Source of the DNA: JADFDG01 sp965232985
Lineage (GTDB): Bacteria > Pseudomonadota > Gammaproteobacteria > Pseudomonadales > JADFDG01
Assembly: GCA_965232985.1 (NCBI GenBank)
Contig: CBDDRC010000001.1
Span: forward strand, 1 to 5,533
Direction of reading: 5' to 3'
DNA: 5,533 nucleotides
Position 1 is the first letter of the stretch. Each line of letters opens with the position of its first letter. Made by a program: the position numbers and the translations under genes. The notes beneath the pieces were generated by a model. The model was not told the origin of the DNA. It made no database searches and saw only the letters and a program-made list of their open reading frames with translations. Shown here piece after piece: positions 1 to 4,656 of the stretch.

Positions 1-13
1 GAGTAGGCGGGCG

Positions 14-45
14 TTTGGTATTGTCTGGCGACTACAGGTACCAAA
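14..45. repeat. 7-bp perfect inverted repeat, 18-nt spacer
   Basis: TTTGGTA at 14-20 is the exact reverse complement of TACCAAA at 39-45, so the transcript could form a 7-bp stem with an 18-nt loop. There is no following T-run, so it is not an evident intrinsic terminator. It may be a protein-binding site or chance. Its right arm shares GGTACCAAAAT with the reverse complement of 3291-3301, but an 11-bp match is expected by chance at this window size. Confidence 0.3.
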
Positions 46-142
46 ATCATAGAATCCAGCGTAACTGCTGGGTTTTGTCGTTTATACAGGGGCGAATTAG
101 ATTTTTGATCTGGCACTGGCTGGCATTCACAGGTAGCAGTAA

Positions 143-154
143 GCAAAATTTTGC
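143..154. promoter_or_regulatory. 12-bp perfect palindrome GCAAAATTTTGC, possible operator
   Basis: The sequence is perfectly self-complementary over 12 bp in an AT-rich gap about 260 bp upstream of the lipoprotein start. Its shape is compatible with binding of a dimeric regulator. It is not close to the best promoter candidate (319-346), and no second copy was noticed, so its role is open. Confidence 0.2.
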
Positions 155-318
155 ATGGTATTTTCCAGGGTATCGTCTGAGCTAAATTAGTGACCATCAT
201 TCAATAGCAGTGGGAACTGGGTGAAATGAGCGACTTAAGCCCTATATTCAAAATATTGTTGTCCTGATAATTATATGGAGGTGAAGTTTTGCCGAAGGTC
301 ATAGCGGAATGAAAAGAA

Positions 319-346
319 TTGACTTCCAGGATCCAAGCCATAATTT
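319..346 (+). promoter_or_regulatory. Candidate sigma-70 promoter for the lipoprotein gene
   Basis: TTGACT at 319-324 matches five of six bases of the TTGACA -35 consensus. TAATTT at 341-346 is a weaker -10, with a 16-bp spacer. Transcription would begin near 353, leaving a leader of about 64 nt before the ATG at 417. The good -35 and its placement support it; the poor -10 lowers confidence. Confidence 0.3.
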
Positions 347-416
347 CATGCTTGTTACCTTGGTTCCATCCCCGATGCATTGAAAACTATTTGTCTTATC
401 TTTGAGGATAAATCCG

Positions 417-1286
417 ATGAGCAGGTTACCCCTTTTTCAGATTCTTGCACTCAGCTTGGTGGTAAGCAGTTGTGGTGGCAGCGATGACTCAACGGTAAGC
501 AGTGCAGAAGGTGTCGGCCATATCGGCGTCGCTGTAGCGCAACCAACGTCTCAAACCACTCAACCTCCTGCTACGCAACCTGCTAAAAGTGCTATTGGCA
601 GTCGTATCGGACCCGATATCGCCGGTCTGTATATGGGCATGACACCTGAAGAAGTCAATGCTGTAATGGAAGCCTACGATGCAAGCATGCGTATCCAGGA
701 CACCAGCCGTTATTTTGAATACAATGCGCTGGGCAAACGCTACAAAACTGACAGCTTTTTGGTCGCCACACATGGTCAGATGCCGGGAGGCAGTGTAGGC
801 CTGTCGGTCGGTTACTCTTACCCACCCAACGAACCGCGTGTAGTCTCCATCACCCGACTTCACCGCCAAACCACAGAACCCTTAACCCAGGCCGATTATG
901 CCAAGGCACTGATTGATAAATACGGCCAGCCAGTTGTAGACGTTGATAATGGTAGAACCGACTCCAGAGCCGAGCGCACGCTGAAATGGAAATTGGCAGG
1001 AACCGGAGACACCAGCTGTGTGAACAGTGCCTCGATAGGCAATAGTGTGCTGGATCGTTTTGTCAAAGAAGGTAGGAAGATGGCCGACGTGGACGTGACT
1101 CCTGATTACGCCGCTCAATGCGCTGGGTTATTTGAATATACCTTGCGTGGCGAACCTGTTACCAATGCAAGCGGCACCATTTTTGATGTTTGGGCGCAGG
1201 CAAAATCCGAATTTGAAGCACAAGCCTGGGTGCAACAACAGGTCGCAGAAAAATCCAAAACCGGCACGGAAGCGCCGAAACTTTAG
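417..1286 (+). CDS. Secreted lipoprotein of unknown function (289 aa)
   Basis: The protein begins with a short lipoprotein signal peptide: a basic Arg3, a hydrophobic stretch at residues 4-16, then the lipobox-like V-S-S-C with Cys19 as the predicted lipidated residue. Gly at +2 does not resemble the E. coli inner-membrane retention signal, so outer-membrane attachment is likely. Residues 20-57 are a Ser/Thr/Gln/Pro-rich low-complexity linker, including QPTSQTTQPPATQPAK at about 42-57. The globular part follows. It starts with a GLYMGMTPEEV motif (about 70-80) of the kind that opens many small bacterial envelope domains (G-M-T-x-E-E-V), and later has KYGQP (about 168-172) and a Cys pair at about 201 and 235 that could form a disulfide. 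I know no function for it. The ATG at 417 is chosen over a TTG at 402 because GAGG (405-408) lies 8 bases before the ATG, whereas nothing suitable precedes the TTG. No terminator is visible after the stop. Confidence 0.8.
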   Translation: MSRLPLFQILALSLVVSSCGGSDDSTVSSAEGVGHIGVAVAQPTSQTTQPPATQPAKSAIGSRIGPDIAGLYMGMTPEEVNAVMEAYDASMRIQDTSRYFEYNALGKRYKTDSFLVATHGQMPGGSVGLSVGYSYPPNEPRVVSITRLHRQTTEPLTQADYAKALIDKYGQPVVDVDNGRTDSRAERTLKWKLAGTGDTSCVNSASIGNSVLDRFVKEGRKMADVDVTPDYAAQCAGLFEYTLRGEPVTNASGTIFDVWAQAKSEFEAQAWVQQQVAEKSKTGTEAPKL

Positions 1287-1406
1287 CTGTAATACGACTA
1301 AATTGAGAGTATTGAGCTTGCGCTGCTTTTCTATACTCGAGTGGGAGTAGAGGGCGCAATAGGTCTTCTGGTGGTTCTGGCGGAAGAAGCAGGTTAGGAG
1401 GCAGGC
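1287..1406 (+). other. Short gap between lipoprotein and SIMPL genes with a weak promoter candidate
   Basis: This 120-bp spacer is AT-rich at its left and holds a good -10 hexamer TATACT (1332-1337). The best -35 nearby, TTGAGC (1312-1317), sits only 14 bp upstream, which is too short for a confident sigma-70 promoter. The SIMPL ribosome binding site AGGAGG lies at 1396-1401. No hairpin with a T-run was found to end the lipoprotein transcript, so read-through is possible. Confidence 0.35.
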
Positions 1407-2129
1407 ATGAATGCCAAATCGAATATGGGCGCGGGCATGATGCTCGGGGTGTTCATTTTCGCGGGTCTCCTCGGCCTTGGCTACCAACTCGCCGACGGTT
1501 TTCTACAGGCCAAGGCGCTGGAACGCACGGTCACGGTGAAAGGCCTGTCGGAGCGCGAAGTGCCGGCCGACATCGCCATCTGGCCGATCAAATACAACCA
1601 GGCCGACAACGACCTCGTCGCCCTATACGCCTCCATTGAGCGCCACAATGGCCTGGTGGTGGATTTTCTCAAGCAGCACGGCTTTGCCGACACCGAGATT
1701 TCCGTTTCCGTGCCGGCCATCGTCGACCGCCAGGCCCAGGCCTACGGCGGTGAACAGAATGTGCGTTTCCGTTACGCCGCATCTTCCGGCATTACCGTCT
1801 ACAGCACCAACGTGGAACAAGTGCGCGCGACCATGAACGATCTGGTTGAACTCGGCAAACAGGGCCTGGCCATCGCCGGCCAGGACTACGAGGCGCGTAC
1901 CCAATTCTTGTTCACCGGCCTCAATACGCTCAAACCCGGAATGATCGAAGAGGCCACTCGGAACGCGCGCGAAGTCGCCACCAAGTTCGCGCAGGACTCG
2001 GCGAGCACGCTCGGCAAGATCAAGACCGCCAGCCAGGGGCAGTTCTCCATCGAGGACCGCGATAGCAACACGCCGCACATCAAGAAGGTGCGCGTAGTGT
2101 CGACGGTGGAATACTACCTGTCGGATTGA
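1407..2129 (+). CDS. SIMPL domain protein (DUF541 family), membrane-anchored
   Basis: This is a 240-aa member of the SIMPL/DUF541 family (Pfam PF04402, which includes E. coli YggE and the periplasmic BP26 antigen). Residues about 9-27 form one hydrophobic N-terminal segment, most likely an uncleaved anchor since no clear signal-peptidase site follows. The SIMPL domain spans about 38-238. It begins with RTVTVKGLSEREV (40-52), continues through ADIAIWPI (54-61), ITVYS (129-133) and FLFTGLN (167-173), and ends in the well-conserved QGQFSIEDRDSNTP (210-223) and VSTVEYYLSD (231-240). These match the standard full-length bacterial subgroup, so the gene looks intact. The molecular function of the family is not established; members are envelope proteins, some linked to oxidative stress. 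The start is fixed by AGGAGG at 1396-1401, five bases before the ATG. Base composition is clearly more GC-rich than the lipoprotein gene upstream. No operon partner is obvious. Confidence 0.93.
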   Translation: MNAKSNMGAGMMLGVFIFAGLLGLGYQLADGFLQAKALERTVTVKGLSEREVPADIAIWPIKYNQADNDLVALYASIERHNGLVVDFLKQHGFADTEISVSVPAIVDRQAQAYGGEQNVRFRYAASSGITVYSTNVEQVRATMNDLVELGKQGLAIAGQDYEARTQFLFTGLNTLKPGMIEEATRNAREVATKFAQDSASTLGKIKTASQGQFSIEDRDSNTPHIKKVRVVSTVEYYLSD

Positions 2130-2140
2130 ATCCAGCTATA

Positions 2141-2184
2141 TATGCGCATAAATCTGGCACCGTCCCTCTTGCCCTCAGGCAGGG
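2141..2184 (+). other. Small palindrome and weak hairpin after the SIMPL gene
   Basis: TATGCGCATA (2141-2150) is a perfect 10-bp palindrome 12 bases after the SIMPL stop. Downstream, TGCC (2170-2173) pairs with GGCA (2178-2181) around a 4-nt loop, and the stem can be extended with CCC/GGG across a 3-nt bulge. There is no T-run after it, so it is at best a weak attenuating or mRNA-end hairpin. Confidence 0.2.
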
Positions 2185-2200
2185 ATCCCCGCCTCCGGTT

Positions 2201-2283
2201 ACCAGAAGTGCGCGTATAAGCACTGGATTATTTCATTTATCGGCTTATTCTTTCTCACATTCAGGTGGTTGGTTTGGTCCGAC
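2201..2283 (+). repeat. 83-bp direct repeat, copy 1 (upstream of the unknown membrane gene)
   Basis: This stretch aligns without gaps to 3299-3381, with 61 of 83 positions identical by hand count. The first 40 positions are the most alike (34 of 40), and the last three (GAC) also agree. It can form a hairpin: CCA...GTGC (within 2202-2211) pairs with GCACTGG (2219-2225), with a 3-nt bulge. It ends 30 bp before the Shine-Dalgarno sequence of the gene at 2327, so it lies in that gene's promoter/leader region. It has no coding character. It could be a dispersed intergenic repeat or a shared regulatory leader. Confidence 0.7.
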
Positions 2284-2326
2284 CTCGCTGTACTCCTGTA
2301 TCCCATGTAAACAAGGAGAAACCACG

Positions 2327-3070
2327 ATGTCCGATGAATCATATAAGAAAGGGCTGGCAACCGGCATGTCGGATGGTACGACCAGCGGGCTTCGCGGCGC
2401 AGAGGACTACGCCATAAGCCAAAAAAACATGGCACGGCACCGGGAGTCGGCGCAACGCAGCCATGAAGCCATGGCTGCGGCCGATGCCCGGCTCGCAGCG
2501 GAAGGCCGAAAGCTTGGCGAGGGCCTGATGGCCATGATTGCGGCGCTGTTTCTGCATCCGTGGTTCTCGTTCGTTGGTTTCTGGTTGGTTTGCGTTACCG
2601 GCCTACTGCTCCTCGCGTCATGGTCCGGTTTGTGGGAGGGTGGTAACGGGTACGTCTACTCTGCCATGGCGATTGCCTTGGTGTTGGCTACCCTTTTGAG
2701 AAAGATCGTTCCAACGCTGATGAAATGGTTGTTCTTTACGGGGATCGTAGCGCTGATAGGGCTTTTCATTCTCAAAGTTGTGGATCTACAAGAGGAAAAA
2801 GCAGCGAAAAAACAGGCAAAAATACCGCCACCCAGCACGGTATCGCAACCTTTGGACTCACAGGCTGCCAGGCGCGCGGCCGCACAGGCGGCACTCAATG
2901 AGGCAAGCAAGCCGGAAATCACCACAACTGCCCCCGGCGCAGGTGAGCGAGGAGAGATGTACGAGGGCGTGGACCTGCGTATCTGCTCGATGAGCCTGGG
3001 TAAGCTCGAGGTGTGCCAGCGTTATTGCGCTACTCTTGCCGAGAAAAATCGACCCGAATGGTGTCAATGA
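2327..3070 (+). CDS. Unknown membrane protein with cysteine-rich C-terminal tail (247 aa)
   Basis: I do not recognise this protein. The N-terminal part (1-68) is hydrophilic: Gly-rich near residues 9-24, then Ala/Arg/Glu-rich and probably helical. Hydrophobic segments lie at about 79-100, 109-124 and 133-152, so it probably crosses the inner membrane three times, with a short amphipathic approach at 65-76. A charged Lys/Glu stretch (155-165), a Pro/Ser linker and an Ala-rich helix (178-194) follow. The last 30 residues carry four cysteines, C220, C230, C234 and C246, spaced C-x9-C-x3-C-x11-C. With an odd number of crossings and a cytoplasmic N-terminus the tail would be periplasmic, where disulfides are plausible; metal binding is an alternative. 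The frame is open upstream to 2126, but the ATG at 2327 is chosen because AAGGAG (2313-2318) lies 8 bases before it and the upstream part consists of repeat sequence. Direct repeats flank the gene. No terminator is visible after it. Confidence 0.78.
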   Translation: MSDESYKKGLATGMSDGTTSGLRGAEDYAISQKNMARHRESAQRSHEAMAAADARLAAEGRKLGEGLMAMIAALFLHPWFSFVGFWLVCVTGLLLLASWSGLWEGGNGYVYSAMAIALVLATLLRKIVPTLMKWLFFTGIVALIGLFILKVVDLQEEKAAKKQAKIPPPSTVSQPLDSQAARRAAAQAALNEASKPEITTTAPGAGERGEMYEGVDLRICSMSLGKLEVCQRYCATLAEKNRPEWCQ

Positions 3071-3298
3071 TCTGAGTTACTGGGTCGGAGCAGGCTAGTG
3101 CAATGATTTGCAACAGAAAGCAAGCGAAAACAGACCTCAGTTCGTGCTTAAACGGGGATTTTCTACTCTGAAACTCCCTACCTAGCAGAAAACTGGTATG
3201 GAACTGCAGATAGGGATGCCCATCTCTGGCTACCGGGAAGGTCTGGTCGGCGTGGGAACATGGATGCGTTTGGTGGTCCTTGAAGGCTCAATTTTGGT

Positions 3299-3381
3299 AC
3301 CAGAAGTGCGTGTATAGGCTCTGGAATACCTCATTTATCGAATATTTTTTATTTATTTTCAGTTACTTGATTTGATTCGAC
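3299..3381 (+). repeat. 83-bp direct repeat, copy 2 (downstream of the unknown membrane gene)
   Basis: This is the partner of 2201-2283, in the same orientation and ungapped. Where the copies differ, this one is usually the more A/T-rich, mostly by transitions, as expected for neutral AT drift. It forms a somewhat different hairpin: GGTACCAGA (3297-3305) pairs with TCTGGAATACC (3320-3330), with an AA bulge. Partly complementary outer ends (TCAATTTTGGT at about 3288-3298, ACCAATTGA at about 3382-3390) hint at short terminal inverted repeats, but copy 1 does not share them. Unlike copy 1, no gene starts directly after it; the next is nearly 390 bp away. Confidence 0.7.
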
Positions 3382-3588
3382 ACCAATTGATTACGCGGAG
3401 TCCAGCTAACTCAGGTTGTACCGCTCGTTCAGTCTCACCTGCTCGTTTGCGGGAATCTCGGGAAGTGTAAGAACTGCCTTCTCCCCAGCCATGACGTATC
3501 CCCCGGTTTTTCATGTTCAAGTCGGCGACACCGATAAATCAGCCATATTTGCATGGATAACAATATGTTAGGGTAACCGGAAACAACT

Positions 3589-3617
3589 TTTACCGGACAG
3601 TAGTGGCTTCCTATACT
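3589..3617 (+). promoter_or_regulatory. Candidate sigma-70 promoter for the outer-membrane barrel gene
   Basis: TTTACC (3589-3594) matches four of six -35 bases and TATACT (3612-3617) five of six -10 bases, with an optimal 17-bp spacer. Transcription would begin near 3624, giving a leader of about 145 nt before the ATG at 3769. No better-spaced pair was found closer to the gene. The palindrome at 3615-3635 overlaps the predicted start site. Confidence 0.45.
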
Positions 3618-3635
3618 CATCGGAGGTCCGATAGT
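3615..3635. promoter_or_regulatory. Operator-like palindrome at the predicted transcription start
   Basis: ATCGGA (3619-3624) and TCCGAT (3627-3632) are perfect inverted half-sites around GG. The symmetry continues with ACT (3615-3617) and AGT (3633-3635) if one base, C3618, is bulged. The site overlaps the -10 and the predicted start of the candidate promoter, the usual place for a repressor. It does not resemble the Crp/Fnr consensus (TGTGA-N6-TCACA or TTGAT-N4-ATCAA), so the regulator encoded at 4657-5505 is not an obvious binder. Confidence 0.35.
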
Positions 3636-3729
3636 AGTCATCCGCTCTACAAAATACTTGCCCAGGATAAGAGTCGCTGCGTACCATTTGGGGCCCGCGC
3701 TATGGGGAGACTGGATCGAAGTACAGTGG

Positions 3730-3742
3730 TTGTTTTAAACAA
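3730..3742. promoter_or_regulatory. 13-bp palindrome TTGTTTTAAACAA just before the barrel gene
   Basis: The two 6-bp arms are perfectly complementary around a central T. It lies 12 bp before the Shine-Dalgarno sequence of the gene at 3769, inside the predicted leader RNA. An AT-only core of this kind could be an operator or simply an accessible AU-rich leader region that helps translation. Confidence 0.25.
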
Positions 3743-3768
3743 TAAGACATATTTAAGGAGTAAAAATA

Positions 3769-4314
3769 ATGTTAAAGACGAAACTGCTTGGTGCAATGGT
3801 TGTGGCAATGGGGATTGCCGGTAACGCTGTAGCGGCTAATGGCTTCTACGCTGGCGCCTCAGCGGGCTCAATGGAATATGACATCTGCGGTGATCTGTCT
3901 GCACTTGGTGCCACCAGCTGCGACGACAAGGACAGCGCCTGGAAGCTATTCGGCGGTTATGATTACAACCAGAATTTTGCCCTCGAAGGCGCCTGGGTCG
4001 ATCTGGGTGAAGTCAGCGCGAGCGGTCCTGGCGGCTCGGCCGGTGCCGAGGTTGATGGCTTTGCGTTCGTCGCCAAAGGCACCTTGCCCCTTAACGATCG
4101 GTTCGGCGTGTTTGCCAAGGCTGGTTTCTTCCTGTGGGAAGTGGAAGGCACTGGCTTGGCCGCGGGCAGCGATGACGATGGCACCGACCTCATCTATGGC
4201 GTCGGCGCGCAATACATGTTTACCGAGCAGTTCGGCCTGGTCGGCGAGTGGGAGCGTTACGACTCCGATGATAATGTGGATCTGCTGTCGCTCGGTGTGA
4301 TGTTCAAATTCTAA
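3769..4314 (+). CDS. Small outer-membrane beta-barrel protein (OmpA-like, 8-stranded)
   Basis: The 181-aa product has a classic Sec signal peptide: Lys3 and Lys5, a hydrophobic core at 6-18, and the A20-V-A22 cleavage motif before Ala23. The mature protein of about 159 residues fits a single eight-stranded barrel of the OmpA N-terminal/OMP_b-brl type (Pfam PF13505), with no peptidoglycan-binding domain. Visible strands include NGFYAGASAG (24-33), AWKLFGGYDYN (57-67), FALEGAWVDLG (70-80), FGVFAKAGFFLW (112-123), LIYGVGAQYMF (141-151), FGLVGEWERYD (155-165) and the last strand LLSLGVMFKF, ending in the C-terminal Phe used as the Bam-recognition signal. Cys40 and Cys51 sit in the first surface loop and probably form a disulfide; acidic DDDGTD (135-140) is in another loop. 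The likely role is a structural porin-like or adhesive surface protein; the substrate is unknown. AAGGAG (3755-3760) lies 8 bases before the ATG. The gene appears monocistronic, with its own promoter candidate and a strong terminator. Confidence 0.92.
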   Translation: MLKTKLLGAMVVAMGIAGNAVAANGFYAGASAGSMEYDICGDLSALGATSCDDKDSAWKLFGGYDYNQNFALEGAWVDLGEVSASGPGGSAGAEVDGFAFVAKGTLPLNDRFGVFAKAGFFLWEVEGTGLAAGSDDDGTDLIYGVGAQYMFTEQFGLVGEWERYDSDDNVDLLSLGVMFKF

Positions 4315-4337
4315 ATCAGCTTATGTAAGCGATACGC

Positions 4338-4370
4338 AGAAGGCCCCTCAACGGGGCCTTCTTTGTTTGT
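4338..4370 (+). terminator. Rho-independent terminator of the barrel gene
   Basis: AGAAGGCCCC (4338-4347) pairs perfectly with GGGGCCTTCT (4353-4362), giving a 10-bp GC-rich stem with a 5-nt loop, followed by TTTGTTTGT. It starts 23 bp after the barrel stop codon. The T-run is only on the plus-strand side, so it acts for the barrel gene and not clearly for the convergent regulator. Confidence 0.93.
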
Positions 4371-4472
4371 ATCTCAATGATGGCTTCCGAACGGCAAATA
4401 ACAGGTAATCCCCTCGAAAAGTAGCGGAACCCGGAAGTAGAGTTTTCTCGTACTGTACACGAAGGAGGGTAA

Positions 4473-4592
4473 TCCCCCGTTTTTAGCGGTCGCCAGCGGA
4501 CAGAAACCGGTAAAGGCGGACTGCAGCAGGTTCACACCCGCGAAGGTAGTCAGCCACAGCCAGTTGACACTACGCTCAATACGCTCAATGTG
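4473..4592 (-). pseudogene. Remnant of a DUF2892 (YgaP-like) inner-membrane protein gene
   Basis: Read on the minus strand, codons from 4565 to 4488 encode NWLWLTTFAGV, NLLQSAF and TGFCPLAT in succession. This is the hallmark second membrane helix and TGFCP signature of DUF2892 proteins (Pfam PF11127; the membrane part of YgaP-like proteins). Just before it, HIERIERSV resembles the usual E-R-x-x-R start of the domain, but the first membrane helix, about 20-25 residues, is missing between them. The frame has no ATG, GTG or TTG upstream before the TAG at 4652-4650. The nearest ATG (4603-4601) is in another frame and stops after 17 codons. Downstream of the core the conserved L-x-K-x-G tail is garbled, and the frame runs on to 4374 through the terminator region. 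It is therefore an inactivated copy with an internal deletion and lost start. It lies in the same orientation as, and just after, the regulator gene. Confidence 0.75.
4572..4589. repeat. Tandem duplication of 9 bp (ACGCTCAAT twice)
   Basis: ACGCTCAAT occurs at 4572-4580 and again directly at 4581-4589. On the minus strand this encodes the repeated I-E-R of the DUF2892 remnant. It is probably a slippage duplication, located at the point where the first membrane helix of that gene has been lost. Confidence 0.7.
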
Positions 4593-4656
4593 GTCTGCCC
4601 CATGGCTGATTGGCGGATAGGGTGGATTCTCACAGCCTGGGAAGTGAGTCTAACAA

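Larger units (their letters stand above)
1..416. other. AT-rich intergenic region with no supported gene
   Basis: No reading frame here looks like a protein. One frame is open from the left edge to a stop at 183-185, and a minus-strand ATG at 50-48 runs off the left edge after 16 codons, but neither gives a recognisable peptide or has a good ribosome binding site. The stretch holds a 7-bp inverted repeat (14-20 with 39-45), a 12-bp perfect palindrome (143-154), an isolated strong Shine-Dalgarno-like GGAGGT (275-280) followed only by a 7-codon frame, and a possible promoter (319-346) for the lipoprotein gene. It is visibly more AT-rich than the genes from 1407 onward. Confidence 0.6.
3071..3768. 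other. 698-bp gap without a supported gene
   Basis: Both strands were read and no frame gives a recognisable protein. A minus-strand frame of 68 codons starting with ATG (3641-3435) and a longer stop-to-stop minus-strand frame lacking a start (about 3285 down to 3030) have unremarkable composition, no credible ribosome binding site and no family motif. What the gap does hold is repeat copy 2 (3299-3381), a promoter candidate (3589-3617), an operator-like palindrome (3615-3635), a second palindrome (3730-3742) and the ribosome binding site AAGGAG (3755-3760) of the barrel gene. The part around 3340-3395 is strongly AT-rich. Confidence 0.6.

Noticed and set aside
37..47. 11-bp sequence GGTACCAAAAT shared in inverse orientation with 3291-3301, considered as a third copy of the 83-bp repeat
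   Set aside because: The similarity does not extend beyond 11 bp, and matches of this length are expected by chance in a window of this size.
1..50. Minus-strand ATG at 50-48 running off the left edge as a possible partial gene
   Set aside because: Only 16 codons are visible, the upstream sequence has no clear ribosome binding site, and the peptide is too short to judge.
114..128. Possible sigma-54 promoter (TGGCAC then TGGCA)
   Set aside because: The GG-to-GC spacing is one base short and the second element lacks the TTGC form.
402..416. TTG start five codons upstream of the lipoprotein ATG
   Set aside because: No Shine-Dalgarno sequence precedes it, and the GAGG at 405-408 is spaced for the ATG at 417.
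1290..1299. TAATACGACT, identical to the first ten bases of the T7 RNA polymerase promoter
   Set aside because: The essential remainder of the T7 promoter is absent and no phage genes are present; a 10-bp match is compatible with chance.
2155..2174. Possible sigma-54 promoter (TGGCAC followed by TTGCC)
   Set aside because: The spacing between the GG and GC elements is about three bases too long for sigma-54.
2126..2326. N-terminal extension of the unknown membrane protein starting at a TTG overlapping the SIMPL stop codon
   Set aside because: The frame is open but contains the 83-bp repeat, lacks coding character and has no ribosome binding site suited to that start, while AAGGAG sits correctly before the ATG at 2327.
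2201..3381. Integron cassette bounded by attC sites
   Set aside because: The repeats lack the paired RYYYAAC/GTTRRRY boxes and the overall dyad symmetry of attC, and no integron integrase is present.
3435..3641. Minus-strand frame of 68 codons in the large gap
   Set aside because: No ribosome binding site, no recognisable motif, and it runs across the candidate promoter and palindrome.
4404..4477. 10-bp direct repeat GGTAATCCCC (4404-4413 and 4468-4477) as an insertion footprint
   Set aside because: The 54 bp between the copies has no mobile-element feature, and a single short repeat in decayed DNA is weak evidence.
4465..4485. Hairpin GGG-TAAT-CCC followed by GTTTTT as a second plus-strand terminator
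   Set aside because: The stem is only three clean base pairs, and a much stronger terminator already follows the barrel gene at 4338-4370.
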